Assembly (NCBI GenBank): GCA_018821435.1
Contig: JAHJME010000012.1
Coordinates: 310,001 to 374,000, forward strand
Source of the DNA: Alphaproteobacteria bacterium
GTDB lineage: Bacteria; Pseudomonadota; Alphaproteobacteria; Caulobacterales; Caulobacteraceae
Direction: 5' to 3'
Length of the DNA stretch: 64,000 bases
Part shown: piece after piece, positions 1-10,298 of the stretch
Position numbering within the stretch: position 1 is the first letter of the stretch
Layout of the letters: each line of letters begins with the position of its first letter
Translations under genes and position numbers: made by a program
The notes under the pieces: model-generated
Seen by the model: the letters and a program-made list of their open reading frames with translations, nothing else
What the model was told of the DNA's origin: nothing
The model's database searches: none

Positions 1-635
1 GTCCCGCGCGGCAGCGGCGCCTCGCCCAGGATCAGCGACGGCGGCGCGGCCTCCGCCGACCCGTGCAGCCCGCTGACCGTCAGCGCCTGGCCCCGGCCGC
101 TGCGGCCGCGCTCGTACAGCGCCGCCCCGATGGCGCCTGCCCCCAGCACCGCCTGCGAATACCAGGCGATCGGCAGCACCAGATGGATCGGCTTGTCCTC
201 CCAGGCGCCCTGCCGGAACGCCACGCCCGTCAGGCCCGCCAGCAGGCTGTGATGCGCCGGCAGGTCGCTCCACGCGCCAGCGGTCCCGTAAGGCGGCATC
301 CAGGCATGGACCAGCGCCGGATGCGCGGCCGTCAGCGTCGCCCCGTCCAGCCCCAACGCCTCCAGCCGGCCGGGTGCATGGTCGAACAGCGCCACGTCCG
401 CCCCGGCGATGAGCGCCTTGGCCGCCGCCAGTCCTTCAGGCGTCTCCAGGTCCAGGGACACGACCTGCTTGTTGCGGTTCCAGGCCAGGTAGCCGGGATG
501 ATCTTTCATCCGGTCGCCGCCCGGCGGTTCCACCTTGACCACCTCGGCCTCGAAGTCGCCCAGCAGCATGGCGGCCATCGGCCCGGCCACGCCCTGGCTG
601 AAATCGGCGATCCGAACGCCCCGATACGCGGACAT
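1..635 (-). CDS. CaiB/BaiF-family (class III) CoA-transferase, 3' end outside window
   Basis: The first about 211 residues are present; the C-terminus lies beyond the left edge. The reading begins MSAYRGVRIADFSQGVAGP, followed by LLGDFEAEVVKVEPPGGD and the NRNKQVVSLDL segment, which are the hallmark N-terminal motifs of class III CoA-transferases and acyl-CoA racemases (interlocked-dimer fold, CoA transfer between carboxylic acids). A GRSGRGQ motif lies near residue 180. Family members normally carry a catalytic Asp, usually after a Gly, some 25 residues before GRGQ; here that stretch reads PIAWYSQAVLG with no Asp. The ATG is preceded by GGGAGG about ten bases upstream. The gene is divergent from the aldo/keto reductase at 755. 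The substrate cannot be deduced. Confidence 0.85.
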   Translation of the reverse strand, partial: MSAYRGVRIADFSQGVAGPMAAMLLGDFEAEVVKVEPPGGDRMKDHPGYLAWNRNKQVVSLDLETPEGLAAAKALIAGADVALFDHAPGRLEALGLDGATLTAAHPALVHAWMPPYGTAGAWSDLPAHHSLLAGLTGVAFRQGAWEDKPIHLVLPIAWYSQAVLGAGAIGAALYERGRSGRGQALTVSGLHGSAEAAPPSLILGEAPLPRG

Positions 636-754
636 CTGCGGCGGCCCTCCCCGGCCGAACCGGCCGCGCGGTTTCCGCGTCTCGCCGCCGGCCATCAAAC
701 CCGGCCTTCGAACCCGCGGCAACATGCTAGCCTCCGGAAAACGGGAGGACGCGG

Positions 755-1729
755 ATGCGCACGGCCATACTGGGACCGCTTGGCGAGGTCAGCCGCCTGG
801 CGCTGGGCGGCGGCGGCATCGGCCAGATCTGGGGCGAGACCTCGCGGGAGGAGGCGCAGGCCACCCTGCACGCCGCCCTCGACGCCGGGATCACCCTGCT
901 GGACGCCGCACCGATCTACCGCAACTGCGAGGCCTTCATCGGCGAGACCTTCGACGGCCGCCTGCCCGACGGCGTGAAGATCACCACCAAATGCTATCTC
1001 GGCACGCCGCCGCCCGGCGAGACCGCCGCGCGCCTGACCCAGTCGCTGGAGGCCAGCCTGGCGGCCATGCGCCTATCCCGCGCGGACTTGTTCTTTCTGC
1101 ACTCGAACCTGCACCTGGACGGCTTCGCCTACGCCCATGGCGACGACAGCAAGGACCGCTTCTCCACCAGCTGGTCGATCTATGAGACGGAAGTCGTCCC
1201 GGCGTTCGAGGCGCTGAAGGCCCAGGGCCGCATCGGCGCGTGGGGCATCACCGGCATCGGCGTGCCCACCGCCGTGCTGCGGGCGCTGGACCACACCCCC
1301 GCCCCCGACGTCGTCCAGGCCATCGCCAATCTGATGGACAGTCCCGGCGCCCTGAAGCGCTACGCCGAACCCGCCCGGCCCCGCCAGATCGCCGCGACAG
1401 CCAAGGCGCGGGGTGTGGGCGTCATGGGCATCCGCGCGGTGCAGGCCGGCGCGCTCACGTCCGCCATCGACCGCGAGCTGTCGGCCAACAGCCTGGATCG
1501 CGCCGACTACGACCGCGCCCAGTCCTTCCGCGCGCTCTGCGCCCGCTGGGGCGAGGATCCGGCCGGCGTAGCCCACCGCTACGCGCTCAGCCTGCCCGAT
1601 ATCGACACCGTGGTCTTGGGGGTAAAGAACCGCGCCGAGTTGGACCAGTGCGTCGCGGCGGAGGCCGCCGGCCCGCTCGAGCCTGCCCAGATGGCCGAGA
1701 TCGACGCCCTGGGTCTGGCTCCGGCCTAG
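755..1729 (+). CDS. Aldo/keto reductase
   Basis: A 324-residue NADPH-dependent oxidoreductase of the aldo/keto reductase superfamily ((beta/alpha)8 barrel, cytosolic). The catalytic tetrad is visible as Asp50 and Tyr55 (LLDAAPIY), Lys79 (ITTK) and His116 (FFLHSN). It resembles the branch annotated as D-threo-aldose or pyridoxal-type reductases, but the substrate is not evident. A strong ribosome site (GGGAGGA) sits seven to eight bases before the ATG. The gene is convergent with rnj, and the two stop codons overlap by two bases. The intergenic space to the divergent CoA-transferase is about 120 bases and presumably holds both promoters. Confidence 0.88.
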   Translation: MRTAILGPLGEVSRLALGGGGIGQIWGETSREEAQATLHAALDAGITLLDAAPIYRNCEAFIGETFDGRLPDGVKITTKCYLGTPPPGETAARLTQSLEASLAAMRLSRADLFFLHSNLHLDGFAYAHGDDSKDRFSTSWSIYETEVVPAFEALKAQGRIGAWGITGIGVPTAVLRALDHTPAPDVVQAIANLMDSPGALKRYAEPARPRQIAATAKARGVGVMGIRAVQAGALTSAIDRELSANSLDRADYDRAQSFRALCARWGEDPAGVAHRYALSLPDIDTVVLGVKNRAELDQCVAAEAAGPLEPAQMAEIDALGLAPA

Positions 1730-3405
1730 ATCCTCAGCACCGTCGTCTCGACGACCGGCCGCCGGCCCCATATCCGCTGGCTGGCCTTCTTCACGCCGCG
1801 CGAGATGGCCTTCTCGATATTCTCGTCCATTTCCAGATCGTGGCCCTTCAGCCGCTTCAGCGAATGCTCCGCCTCGTCGGCCAGGGTGTTCAACACGTCG
1901 TCCAGGTGCTCTTCGTTCTCGGTGGGCAGGCCCAGCGCCCGCACCTGCGGCCCGCTGACGATCTTGCCCCGCTCGTCCAGCACGACCGACACCGCCAACA
2001 CCCCGTTGAACGCCGCATGCCGCCGCTCGCGCAGCGCGTCGCCGTTCTCGGGCGTCAGCACGCCGGCGTCCATGAACAGGCGGCCCGCATGCACCTCATC
2101 GATGATCTCGGCGCGGCCGGGCGCCAGGCGCACCATGTCGCCGTTGCGCGGGGTCACCTGCTGCGGCACCTGCAGATCGCGGGCGAAGGCGGCGTGCTCC
2201 ATCAGGTGGCGCCGCTCGCCATGGGTCGGCACCGAGATCTCCGGCCGGGCCCAGGCGTACATCTCGGCCAGCTCGTCGCGGCACGGGTGGCCGGAGACGT
2301 GGATGCCTGGGTGGTCGCGCTCGGTGTAGAGCCGCACGCCGCGCTCGGTCAGCTTGTTCTGCACGTTGCGGATCGGAATCTCGTTGCCCGGGATCACCCG
2401 GCTGGAGAACACCACGCTGTCGCCCGAGTTCAGATTCACGTGCGGGTGCGTGCCTTCGGCGATCCGGGCGAGCGCGGCCCGCGCCTCGCCCTGGCTGCCG
2501 GTGCAGAGGTACAGCACCGCGTTTTCCGGCAGGTGCTTGGCCTCGTGGTCGTCCAGGAACGGCTTGATGTCCTGCATCAGGCCGACGGACTTCGCGCCCG
2601 CCGCCATCCGGTGCATCGAGCGGCCGGCCAGGCAGACGCGGCGCCCTGCGGCCTCGGCCGCGCGGATCACGCTGTCCATCCGCGCCACGTTCGACGCGAA
2701 ACAGGCCACCGCCACCTTGCCCTTGAGGCTGGCGATCAGGGTTGTCAGCGCGGTGCGGACGTCGGCTTCCGAACCGGCATGGCCGTCCACGAACACGTTG
2801 GTCGAGTCGCAGACCATCGCCAGCACGCCCTCGTCGCCCAGCTTGCGGATGGCGTCGATGTCGGTGGGGCCGCCCAGCAGCGGGTCCGGGTCGATCTTCC
2901 AGTCGCCGGTGTGCAGGATCGTGCCCAGCGGCGTGCGGATCGCTAGGCCGTTCGGCTCGGGGATCGAGTGGGTGAGCGTGATCAGCTCCAGCTTGAACGG
3001 GCCAAGCTCGATGGTCCCGCCCAGCGGCACCTCGGTGATCACCGCCTCGTCCAGCAGGTCCGCCTCGCGCAGCTTCTCGCGCAGGATGAACGCGGTGAAC
3101 GGGGTGGCGAAGATCGGCGCCTTGAACCGCGGCCACAGGTGCGCGACCGCGCCGATGTGATCCTCGTGGGCGTGCGTCAGCACGATGCCCAGCAGGCGGT
3201 GGGCGTTCTCTTCCATGAATTGCGGGTCGGGCAGGATCACCTCGACGCCCGGCGTCGTCTGATCGCCGAACGTCACGCCCAGGTCGACGACGATCCACTT
3301 GCGGTCGTCCGCCGGCCCGAAGCCGTACAGGTTGAAGTTCATCCCGATCTCGTTCGAGCCGCCGAGCGGCAGGAAGACGAGTTCGTCGTTTTGGTTTTTT
3401 GCCAT
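1726..3405 (-). CDS. rnj: Ribonuclease J
   Basis: A 559-residue metallo-beta-lactamase/beta-CASP ribonuclease that processes and degrades RNA with 5'-exonuclease and endonuclease activity. The Zn-binding signature HAHEDHIG is present near residue 80, with further conserved HTGDWKID, GSQGE and SGHP segments in order, as in RNase J. The start [22 protein letters not shown] matches the family's N-terminus (LGGxxEIG), and its ATG overlaps the coaX stop codon as ATGA, which suggests translational coupling. An open frame continues far upstream through coaX but is antisense-like shadow sequence. It is the last gene of the nuo-birA-coaX-rnj transcription unit. Length is normal for the family. Confidence 0.96.
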   Translation of the reverse strand: MAKNQNDELVFLPLGGSNEIGMNFNLYGFGPADDRKWIVVDLGVTFGDQTTPGVEVILPDPQFMEENAHRLLGIVLTHAHEDHIGAVAHLWPRFKAPIFATPFTAFILREKLREADLLDEAVITEVPLGGTIELGPFKLELITLTHSIPEPNGLAIRTPLGTILHTGDWKIDPDPLLGGPTDIDAIRKLGDEGVLAMVCDSTNVFVDGHAGSEADVRTALTTLIASLKGKVAVACFASNVARMDSVIRAAEAAGRRVCLAGRSMHRMAAGAKSVGLMQDIKPFLDDHEAKHLPENAVLYLCTGSQGEARAALARIAEGTHPHVNLNSGDSVVFSSRVIPGNEIPIRNVQNKLTERGVRLYTERDHPGIHVSGHPCRDELAEMYAWARPEISVPTHGERRHLMEHAAFARDLQVPQQVTPRNGDMVRLAPGRAEIIDEVHAGRLFMDAGVLTPENGDALRERRHAAFNGVLAVSVVLDERGKIVSGPQVRALGLPTENEEHLDDVLNTLADEAEHSLKRLKGHDLEMDENIEKAISRGVKKASQRIWGRRPVVETTVLRI

Positions 3406-4178
3406 CAGGCCTTCGTTGAATTGCGGCGCCAGATTTCCAGCATGCCGCGAATGGTGAGGTCGGAGTCGAAATGGTCGATCGCCATTGTCGCCCCGTGGAA
3501 CAGTGAAGCGACCCCGCCCGTGCCGATGACGGTCATCGGGCGGTCCCACTCCGATTTGATGCGGGTGATCAGCCCTTCGATCAGGCCGATGTAACCCCAG
3601 AACACGCCGGACTGCATTGCGCCGACCGTGTCCTTGCCGATGATCCGCTGCGGCTTCTGGATGGCCACACGCGGCAGCTTCGCGGCCGCCTGGTGCAACG
3701 CCTCCATCGACAGGTTGATCCCCGGCGCGATGGCGCAGCCTTCCAGCCCGCCGTCGGCCGCCACCACGTCGAACGTCGTGGCCGTGCCGCTGTCGATGAC
3801 GATCAGGTCGCCAGGATACACGATATGTGCGCCGATGGCGTTGACCAGTCGGTCCGCGCCGGCCTCGGAAGGCTTCTCGATGCGGACCGGGATGCCCAGC
3901 TCGACGTTCTCGCCGATCACCAGCGGCTCCACATGTAGGTATCGCCGCGCCAGATTGCGAAGATTGAACACCGACTGCGGCACGACGCTGGAGATGATGC
4001 AGCCGCTGAATGCGCCCATCGCCAGCCCGCCCATGGCCAGAAGCTGCGACAGCCAGACGGCGTATTCGTCGGCCGTGCGGTTGGAATGGGTGGCCGCCCG
4101 CCACTGGGCGATCCACTCCGTGCCGTCATGCACGGCGAAGAGGGTGTTGGTGTTGCCCTGTTCGATGGCCAGCAGCAT
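3405..4178 (-). CDS. coaX: Type III pantothenate kinase
   Basis: A 257-residue ASKHA-fold kinase for the first step of coenzyme A synthesis (pantothenate to 4'-phosphopantothenate). The N-terminal phosphate-binding motif is [11 protein letters not shown], with Glu-Gln where many homologues have Asp-Thr/Ile, a variant I recall in alphaproteobacterial CoaX. The [12 protein letters not shown] motif with the catalytic Asp and the DSGTATTFD phosphate motif follow. It abuts birA with no intergenic base and overlaps rnj by one base, so it is co-transcribed. Together with birA it forms a cofactor pair attached to the complex I operon. Confidence 0.95.
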   Translation of the reverse strand: MLLAIEQGNTNTLFAVHDGTEWIAQWRAATHSNRTADEYAVWLSQLLAMGGLAMGAFSGCIISSVVPQSVFNLRNLARRYLHVEPLVIGENVELGIPVRIEKPSEAGADRLVNAIGAHIVYPGDLIVIDSGTATTFDVVAADGGLEGCAIAPGINLSMEALHQAAAKLPRVAIQKPQRIIGKDTVGAMQSGVFWGYIGLIEGLITRIKSEWDRPMTVIGTGGVASLFHGATMAIDHFDSDLTIRGMLEIWRRNSTKA

Positions 4179-4925
4179 TCACGCCTCTCCAGAACCGAAA
4201 AACACGTCGCCCGCCGTTATGCGCTCAAGGGTCCCGTCGTCCAGACGCAGCCGCAGCGCGCCGTCGGGATCCAGGCCTTCCGCCACGCCGCTAAGCGTTC
4301 GGTTGGGCAAACGGGCTTCACAGCGTTGGCCCAGGCCCGTCGCGCGCTCGGACCAGCCGGCGGCGATGGGCGCGAAGCCCTGGGTCGCCCAGGCCGTCCG
4401 CCAGCGCTCGAACGACGTCGCCAGCACGTCCAGCGCCACCAGCGGCTCGGGCGGCGGCCCGGCCATGTGGTCGGCGAAAGCGGCGGCGGGCCGCTCCACG
4501 TCCTGCGGGGCGTACTTCAGGTTCACGCCGATGCCCACGGCCAGCCACAGCCGACCGTCGGGCCGCGCGCCGGACTCCACCAGGATGCCGACCGCCTTGC
4601 GGCCATGCACCAGCACGTCGTTGGGCCACTTCAGCCGCGCCGCGCCGGGACCCAGGCAGGTGTCGGCCAGATCGCAGGCCGCCAGCGCCGCCACGAAGGA
4701 CAGTTGCGCGGCTTCGGCCGGCGGCCGGTCGGTGAGGCTCAGCAGCGTGGCCGCCAAGTTGCCCGATTGTGTGGCCCAGGCCCGGCCGCGCCGTCCCCGG
4801 CCGGCGGTCTGCACGCCGGCGCTGATCCACACCGGGCCGGTGTCACCCGCCTCGGCGCGGCGGCGCGCCTCGGCGTTGGTGGAATCCAGCTCGACGTAGG
4901 ACTCGATCGGCGGGCGGGCGGCCAA
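4179..4925 (-). CDS. birA: Biotin--[acetyl-CoA-carboxylase] ligase
   Basis: A 248-residue class I biotin protein ligase that adenylates biotin and attaches it to BCCP. The N-terminal STNAEARR segment, the biotinoyl-AMP loop GRGRRGRAW near residue 45 and the KWPNDVLV motif are all visible. There is no N-terminal helix-turn-helix, so this is a monofunctional ligase and not a repressor as in E. coli. It lies three bases after nuoN and directly abuts coaX, so it is in the same operon. Confidence 0.94.
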   Translation of the reverse strand: MAARPPIESYVELDSTNAEARRRAEAGDTGPVWISAGVQTAGRGRRGRAWATQSGNLAATLLSLTDRPPAEAAQLSFVAALAACDLADTCLGPGAARLKWPNDVLVHGRKAVGILVESGARPDGRLWLAVGIGVNLKYAPQDVERPAAAFADHMAGPPPEPLVALDVLATSFERWRTAWATQGFAPIAAGWSERATGLGQRCEARLPNRTLSGVAEGLDPDGALRLRLDDGTLERITAGDVFFGSGEA

Positions 4926-4928
4926 CCC

Positions 4929-6359
4929 TCAGGCCAGGCCGAAGGCGTGCGCCGCACGCTCGGCCAGGGGGTTCAGCCAGGTCAGAGCGACGATCACGAC
5001 CGGGAAGGCGAACAGCGCCGTGGCGATGGCGATGGTCTTGGCCTCGACCGGCGGCTTGTCGGTGGCGCCGGCGCTGCCGTCGAACCACATCACCTTGATG
5101 AGCTTCAGATAGTAGAACGCCGCCACGACCGAGCCCACCAGGCCGATCACCGCCGGGCCCCACAGGCCGGCGTCCAGCGCCGCCTTGAACACGAAGATCT
5201 TGGCGAAGAAGCCCGAGAACGGCGGCAGGCCCAGCGCCGACAGCGAGAACACGGTCATGGCCAGGGCGATGCCGGGGCGTTCCTTGATCAGGCCCGCCAT
5301 GTCGTCCATCGTTTCCATCGGCCGGCCGCCGCGCGACAGCGCCGCCAGGCAGGCGAAGAAGCCGGTCACGTCGATCATGTAGAGGATCATGAAGACCAGC
5401 ATGGCCTGCACGCCCTCGCTGGTGCCGGACGCCAGGCCCAGCAGCGCGTAGCCGATATTGGCGATCGACGAATAGGCCCACAGCCGCTTCAGGTTCTTCT
5501 GAACCAGGCCCGCGAACGCGCCCACCGCCACCGAGAGCAGCGCCAGCGCCACCAGCACCTGTTGCCACTGGCCCGCCGCGCCGGCGAAGCCGTCGGCCAG
5601 GACCCGGGCGAACAGCACCATGGCCGCCAGCTTGGGGGCGGCGGCGAAGAACGCCACGACCGGGGTCGGCGCGCCTTCGTAGACATCGGGCGTCCACATG
5701 TGGAACGGCGCGGCCGAGACCTTGAAGCCCAGGCCGCAGATCAGGAAGATCAGGCCGAACAGCAGGCCGGTGTTGGCCTGGCCGCCCGCGGCGACGGCGA
5801 TCTCGCTGAACACTGTCGAGCCGGCGAAGCCGTAGATCAGGCTGGCGCCATACAGCAGCAGCCCGGACGACAGGGCGCCCAGCACGAAATACTTCAGGCC
5901 GGCTTCGGACGCCTTGGCGTTCTCGCGATGCATCGCCGCCAGCACGTACAGCGCGAGCGAATGCAGCTCGACGCCGACATACAGCGAGATCAGGTCGCCC
6001 GAGGACGCCATCATGCCCATGCCCAGCGCGGCCAGCAGGATCAGCACCGGGAACTCGAAGTTCTTCACCCCACGGCGCTCGAACCAGGGCTGGCCCAGCG
6101 GGATGGCCACGGCCGAGGCGATGTAGATCGCGACCTTGGAGAAGGTGGCCGCCGCGTCCGAGACCAGGGCGCCCGAGAACGCCACGCCGAAAGGCTGGGT
6201 CGCCGAGGCGACCGCCGCCGCCAGCAGCACCAGTACGCTGGCCCCGCCGACCAGCGAGGTCTGCTTGGGCATGAACGCGCCGATGACCAGCAGGGCCAGG
6301 GCTCCGACCGCCAGGATCAGCTCGGGATAGGCGTACGCCAGTTGGGTGGAGATGGTCAT
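4929..6359 (-). CDS. nuoN: NADH-quinone oxidoreductase subunit N
   Basis: A 476-residue antiporter-like proton-pumping subunit of the complex I membrane arm. About 13-14 hydrophobic segments are present. The family motifs ALGMGMMASSGDLISLYVGVE (conserved Glu), HMWTPDVYEGAPTPVVAF and FAGLVQKNLKRLWAYSSIANIG carry the conserved Lys and Pro residues of the half-channels. It starts with ATG ten bases after the nuoM stop and is the last nuo gene, followed by birA after three bases. Confidence 0.96.
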   Translation of the reverse strand: MTISTQLAYAYPELILAVGALALLVIGAFMPKQTSLVGGASVLVLLAAAVASATQPFGVAFSGALVSDAAATFSKVAIYIASAVAIPLGQPWFERRGVKNFEFPVLILLAALGMGMMASSGDLISLYVGVELHSLALYVLAAMHRENAKASEAGLKYFVLGALSSGLLLYGASLIYGFAGSTVFSEIAVAAGGQANTGLLFGLIFLICGLGFKVSAAPFHMWTPDVYEGAPTPVVAFFAAAPKLAAMVLFARVLADGFAGAAGQWQQVLVALALLSVAVGAFAGLVQKNLKRLWAYSSIANIGYALLGLASGTSEGVQAMLVFMILYMIDVTGFFACLAALSRGGRPMETMDDMAGLIKERPGIALAMTVFSLSALGLPPFSGFFAKIFVFKAALDAGLWGPAVIGLVGSVVAAFYYLKLIKVMWFDGSAGATDKPPVEAKTIAIATALFAFPVVIVALTWLNPLAERAAHAFGLA

Positions 6360-6369
6360 GAGTGGCCCC

Positions 6370-7854
6370 TCACCCGCCGATCGCCGCCTGGTAGACCCGC
6401 ACGAGCTGGTCCACCGAAGCCGAGGTCAGGTTGAACACGGAATTGGGCTGGATGCCCAGGTAGAGGGTCGAGACGATCAGCGGCGCGAAGATCGCCACCT
6501 CCCGCCAGTTTAGGTCTTGGATGGCCGCAAGCTTGGGGTTGGTCATCGGACCGAACACGACACCGCGATAGAGGGTCAGCATGTAGACGGCCGAGAGGAT
6601 GACGCCCGAGGCGGCCACGATCGCCGTCCAGGTCGACACCTGGTAGACGCCGACCATCGACAGGATCTCGCCGACGAAGCCCGAGGTGCCCGGCAGGCCG
6701 ACGTTGCCCATCGTGAACAGCATGAAGATCGCGGCGTACATCGGCATCCGCGTCACCAGCCCGCCGTAGAACTTGATCTCGCGGGTGTGCATGCGGTCGT
6801 AGACCACGCCGACGCAGAGGAAGAGCGCGCCGGAGATCACGCCGTGGCTCAGCATCTGGTAGATCGCGCCCTGCTCGCCCTCGGCGTTGCCCGAGAAGAT
6901 GCCCATGGTCACCAGGCCCATGTGAGCCACCGACGAATAGGCGATCAGCTTCTTCATGTCGGTCTGACGGAAGGCGATCAGCGACGTGTAGACCACGGCG
7001 ATCGCGCTCATGGCGAACACCAGCGGGGTGAAATAGTCCGAGGCGTTCGGGAACATCGGCAGCGAGAACCGCAGGAAGCCGTACCCGCCCATCTTCAGCA
7101 GGATCCCGGCCAGGATGACCGAGCCGGCCGTCGGCGCTTCCACGTGGGCGTCGGGCAGCCAGGTGTGCACCGGCCACATCGGCATCTTCACCGCGAACGA
7201 GGCGAAGAACGCCAGCCAGAGCCAGGTCTGGACCTCCGGCGCGAAGTGGTGGGTCATCAGCTCGGGGATCGAGCTGGTTCCGCTGGTGCCGATCATGAAC
7301 AGGATCGCCGCCAGCATCAGGACGGAGCCCAGCAGGGTGTAGAGGAAGAACTTGAACGCCGCGTACACGCGCCGCTGCCCCCCCCAGATCCCGATGATCA
7401 GGAACATCGGCACCAGGCCGAACTCGAAGAAGACGTAGAACAGCACGATGTCGAGCGCGCAGAACACGCCGATCACCAGCGTCTCCAGCAGCAGGAACGC
7501 GATCAGGTACTCGTGCACCCGCTTGTCGATCGAGGTCCACGACGCCGCGATGCAGATCGGCATCAGGAACGCGGTCAGCAGTACGAACAGGACCGAGATC
7601 CCGTCGATGCCCATCCGGTAGCTGAGGCCCATGAACCAGGGCGCTTCTTCCACGAACTGGAAGCCCGGGTTCTTCGGATCGAATTCGACGACCATGACCA
7701 CGGACAGCGCCAGCGTCGCCAGGGTGACGATCAGCGCCACCCACTTCGACGTCTCGGCCGACTTGGCCTCGTTCCCGCCGAACAGCTTCAGCGCCAGGAT
7801 GGCGACGACGCCGGCCAGCGGGGCGTAGGTAATGAGGGAGAGCAACGGAAACAT
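6370..7854 (-). CDS. nuoM: NADH-quinone oxidoreductase subunit M
   Basis: A 494-residue antiporter-like proton-pumping subunit. It starts [17 protein letters not shown]; the open frame extends upstream into nuoL, but this ATG fits the family N-terminus. Motifs seen include [17 protein letters not shown] (conserved Glu of the half-channel), [18 protein letters not shown] and the [15 protein letters not shown] segment. It lies 14 bases after nuoL and ten before nuoN, so it is in one transcript with both. Confidence 0.95.
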   Translation of the reverse strand: MFPLLSLITYAPLAGVVAILALKLFGGNEAKSAETSKWVALIVTLATLALSVVMVVEFDPKNPGFQFVEEAPWFMGLSYRMGIDGISVLFVLLTAFLMPICIAASWTSIDKRVHEYLIAFLLLETLVIGVFCALDIVLFYVFFEFGLVPMFLIIGIWGGQRRVYAAFKFFLYTLLGSVLMLAAILFMIGTSGTSSIPELMTHHFAPEVQTWLWLAFFASFAVKMPMWPVHTWLPDAHVEAPTAGSVILAGILLKMGGYGFLRFSLPMFPNASDYFTPLVFAMSAIAVVYTSLIAFRQTDMKKLIAYSSVAHMGLVTMGIFSGNAEGEQGAIYQMLSHGVISGALFLCVGVVYDRMHTREIKFYGGLVTRMPMYAAIFMLFTMGNVGLPGTSGFVGEILSMVGVYQVSTWTAIVAASGVILSAVYMLTLYRGVVFGPMTNPKLAAIQDLNWREVAIFAPLIVSTLYLGIQPNSVFNLTSASVDQLVRVYQAAIGG

Positions 7855-7868
7855 CTCGGTCGTCCCCC

Positions 7869-9983
7869 TCAGACGGCCCACGCCCACAGCGCGTAGGTCA
7901 GAAGACCCGCGACGCCGAGGAGCATGACAAAGGCATAGTGGTAGACGTAGCCGGACTGCAGGCGGCCGGCGCCCTTGCCGACCTTGACCGACAGCGCCGA
8001 GACCCCGTCGGGACCCAGCCCGTCGATGATCTTCTGGTCGCCGCCCTTCCAGAACAGGTCGCCCAGCAGCTTGGCGCCGCGGACGAAGGTCGCCTGGTAG
8101 ATCTCGTCGACGAACCACTTGTTGTAGAAGAAGACGTACAGCAGGCCCTGGTTGGCCGCGAGCTTGGCGCCCAGGCCTTCGCGCCAGATGTACATGTAGG
8201 CCGCGACCAGCAGGCCGCCCACCGACACCACCAGCGGCGCCCAGACCACCCACAGCGGGGCGTGATGTTCGCCGCCGCCCTCATGGGCCACCGGCGCGTG
8301 GAAGATCGCGCCCTTCCAGAAGTCGGCGTTGTGCTCGCCGATGAACTGATGGTGGAACAGGAAGCCGGCGAAGATCGCGCCCAGCGACAGGACGATCAGC
8401 GGGATACGCATCGTCCACGGGCTCTCGTGCGGCTGGTGATCGTGGCCGTGGCCGTGATCGCCATGGCCCGCATGCACGTGATCCGTGTCCGGCTCCGAGT
8501 GGCTTTCGGCGTGCGCCGCGTCGGCGTGGGCGTGATCGTCGCCATGCGCGTGGTCGCGGTTGTGCCAGTGGTGCTCCAGGTCTTCCGGCGTCCAGCGGGC
8601 GTGGCCGTTGAACGTGAAGAACGCCACCCGCCAGGAATAGAAGGCGGTCAGGCCGGCCACCAGGATGCCGATGCCGAAGGCGAAGTAGCCCATCGGGTGC
8701 CCGGCCCCGCCGGCCTCGTAGGCGGCGTGGATGATGGCGTCCTTGGAGTAGAAGCCGGCGAAGCCGATCTCGATGCCGGGGATGCCCAGGCCGGTGATGG
8801 CGATCGTGCCGATGGTCATCACCGCATAGGTGATCGGCAGGAACTTCTGCAGCGCGCCGTAGCGGCGCATGTCCTGCTCGTGGGCCATGCCGTGGATCAC
8901 CGAGCCGGCGCCCAGGAACAGCAGCGCCTTGAAGAACGCGTGGGTGAACAGGTGGAACATCGCCGCCTGGTAGGCGCCGACGCCAGCCGCGAAGAACATG
9001 TAGCCCAGCTGCGAGCAGGTCGAATACGCGATCACCCGCTTGATGTCGTTCTGGGTCAGGCCGACCGTCGCGGCGAACAGCGCGGTCACCGCCCCGATCA
9101 CCGTCACGATGTTCTTGGCCACCGGGGCGTACTCGAACAGCGGCGACAGCAGGCAGACCATGTAGACGCCGGCGGTCACCATGGTCGCCGCGTGGATCAG
9201 CGCCGACACCGGCGTCGGGCCTTCCATGGCGTCCGGCAGCCAGGTGTGCAGGAAGAACTGCGCCGACTTGCCCATGGCGCCCACGAACAGCAGGGCGCAG
9301 GTCAGGTCGATCAGCGAGAAGTGCCCGCCCGCGAAGTCCCAGCCCTCGCCGACGGCCGGCGCGATCAGCGGGAACAGCTTGGCGAACTCGATGGTCCCGA
9401 ACGCCCAGTAGGCGGTCATGATGCCCAGCGCGAAGCCGAAGTCGCCGACGCGGTTGACCACGAACGCCTTGATCGAGGCGGCGTTGGCCGTGGCCTTGTG
9501 GTGCCAGAAGCCGATCAGCAGGTACGACGCCAGGCCCACGCCTTCCCAGCCGAAGAACAGCTGCATGAAGTCGGCGGCGCTGATCAGCGCCAGCATGGCG
9601 AAGGTGAACAGCGACAGGTAGGCGAAGAACCGCGGCTTGGCCGGGTCGTCCGCCATGTAGCCCCACGAATAGAGGTGGACCAGCGACGACACCGTGGTCA
9701 CGACCACCAGCATCACCGCCGACAGGCCGTCCAGGCGGAACGACCAGTTGGAGATGAAGTCGCCCACGTGGATGAACGGCGCGTAGGTGAGCGTGAACGG
9801 CTCCAGGCCGCCCCACGTCCACTGGCTGAACACCACCCACGACAGGATCGCCGACAGGAACAGGAAACCCGTGGTGACGGCCATCGACGGCTTGTCGCCG
9901 ATGACCTTCCCGAACAGGCCGGCCACGGCCGCGCCGATCAGCGGGCCGAACAGGATGATGGTGACGAGAGCTTGCGGATCCAC
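7869..9983 (-). CDS. nuoL: NADH-quinone oxidoreductase subunit L, with a His-rich insertion
   Basis: A 704-residue distal antiporter-like subunit with the long lateral helix. Conserved Glu147 (FFGWEGVG), Lys239 (GAMGKSAQF) and the [20 protein letters not shown] stretch are present. The start codon is GTG (positions 9981-9983): the only alternatives upstream are two codons before an in-frame stop. Residues 471-520 form an unusual hydrophilic loop with 17 His and many Asp/Glu (segments such as [11 protein letters not shown] and [10 protein letters not shown]), between the antiporter core and the C-terminal helices. Such loops occur in some alphaproteobacterial NuoL proteins, but the role is not known to me; metal binding is an inference. 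Gap to nuoK is six bases. Confidence 0.95.
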   Translation of the reverse strand: MDPQALVTIILFGPLIGAAVAGLFGKVIGDKPSMAVTTGFLFLSAILSWVVFSQWTWGGLEPFTLTYAPFIHVGDFISNWSFRLDGLSAVMLVVVTTVSSLVHLYSWGYMADDPAKPRFFAYLSLFTFAMLALISAADFMQLFFGWEGVGLASYLLIGFWHHKATANAASIKAFVVNRVGDFGFALGIMTAYWAFGTIEFAKLFPLIAPAVGEGWDFAGGHFSLIDLTCALLFVGAMGKSAQFFLHTWLPDAMEGPTPVSALIHAATMVTAGVYMVCLLSPLFEYAPVAKNIVTVIGAVTALFAATVGLTQNDIKRVIAYSTCSQLGYMFFAAGVGAYQAAMFHLFTHAFFKALLFLGAGSVIHGMAHEQDMRRYGALQKFLPITYAVMTIGTIAITGLGIPGIEIGFAGFYSKDAIIHAAYEAGGAGHPMGYFAFGIGILVAGLTAFYSWRVAFFTFNGHARWTPEDLEHHWHNRDHAHGDDHAHADAAHAESHSEPDTDHVHAGHGDHGHGHDHQPHESPWTMRIPLIVLSLGAIFAGFLFHHQFIGEHNADFWKGAIFHAPVAHEGGGEHHAPLWVVWAPLVVSVGGLLVAAYMYIWREGLGAKLAANQGLLYVFFYNKWFVDEIYQATFVRGAKLLGDLFWKGGDQKIIDGLGPDGVSALSVKVGKGAGRLQSGYVYHYAFVMLLGVAGLLTYALWAWAV

Positions 9984-9989
9984 GTGCGC

Positions 9990-10298
9990 TTAGCCCTTCA
10001 TCATCGAGGCGTCGTCCACGGCGATGTCGCCGCGGTTGCGGAAGAAGGTGACCAGGATGGCCAGGCCGACGGCGGCTTCGGCCGCGGCGACCGTCAGCAC
10101 GAACATCGCGAAGATCTGGCCCGTCAGATTTCCCAGATAGACCGAGAAGGCGACGAGATTGATGTTCACCGCGAGCAGCATCAGCTCGACCGACATCAGG
10201 ATGACGATGATGTTCTTGCGGTTCACGAAGATCCCGAAGACCCCGATCGTGAACAGGATCGCGGCGACCGCGAGGTAGTGCGCGAGGCCGATGATCAT
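9990..10298 (-). CDS. nuoK: NADH-quinone oxidoreductase subunit K
   Basis: A 102-residue three-helix membrane subunit, the usual length. The conserved acidic residues in helices 2 and 3 are visible in [11 protein letters not shown] and [14 protein letters not shown]. It belongs to the E-channel of the complex I membrane arm. Its ATG overlaps the nuoJ stop (ATGA), and nuoL follows six bases on. Confidence 0.96.
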   Translation of the reverse strand: MIIGLAHYLAVAAILFTIGVFGIFVNRKNIIVILMSVELMLLAVNINLVAFSVYLGNLTGQIFAMFVLTVAAAEAAVGLAILVTFFRNRGDIAVDDASMMKG

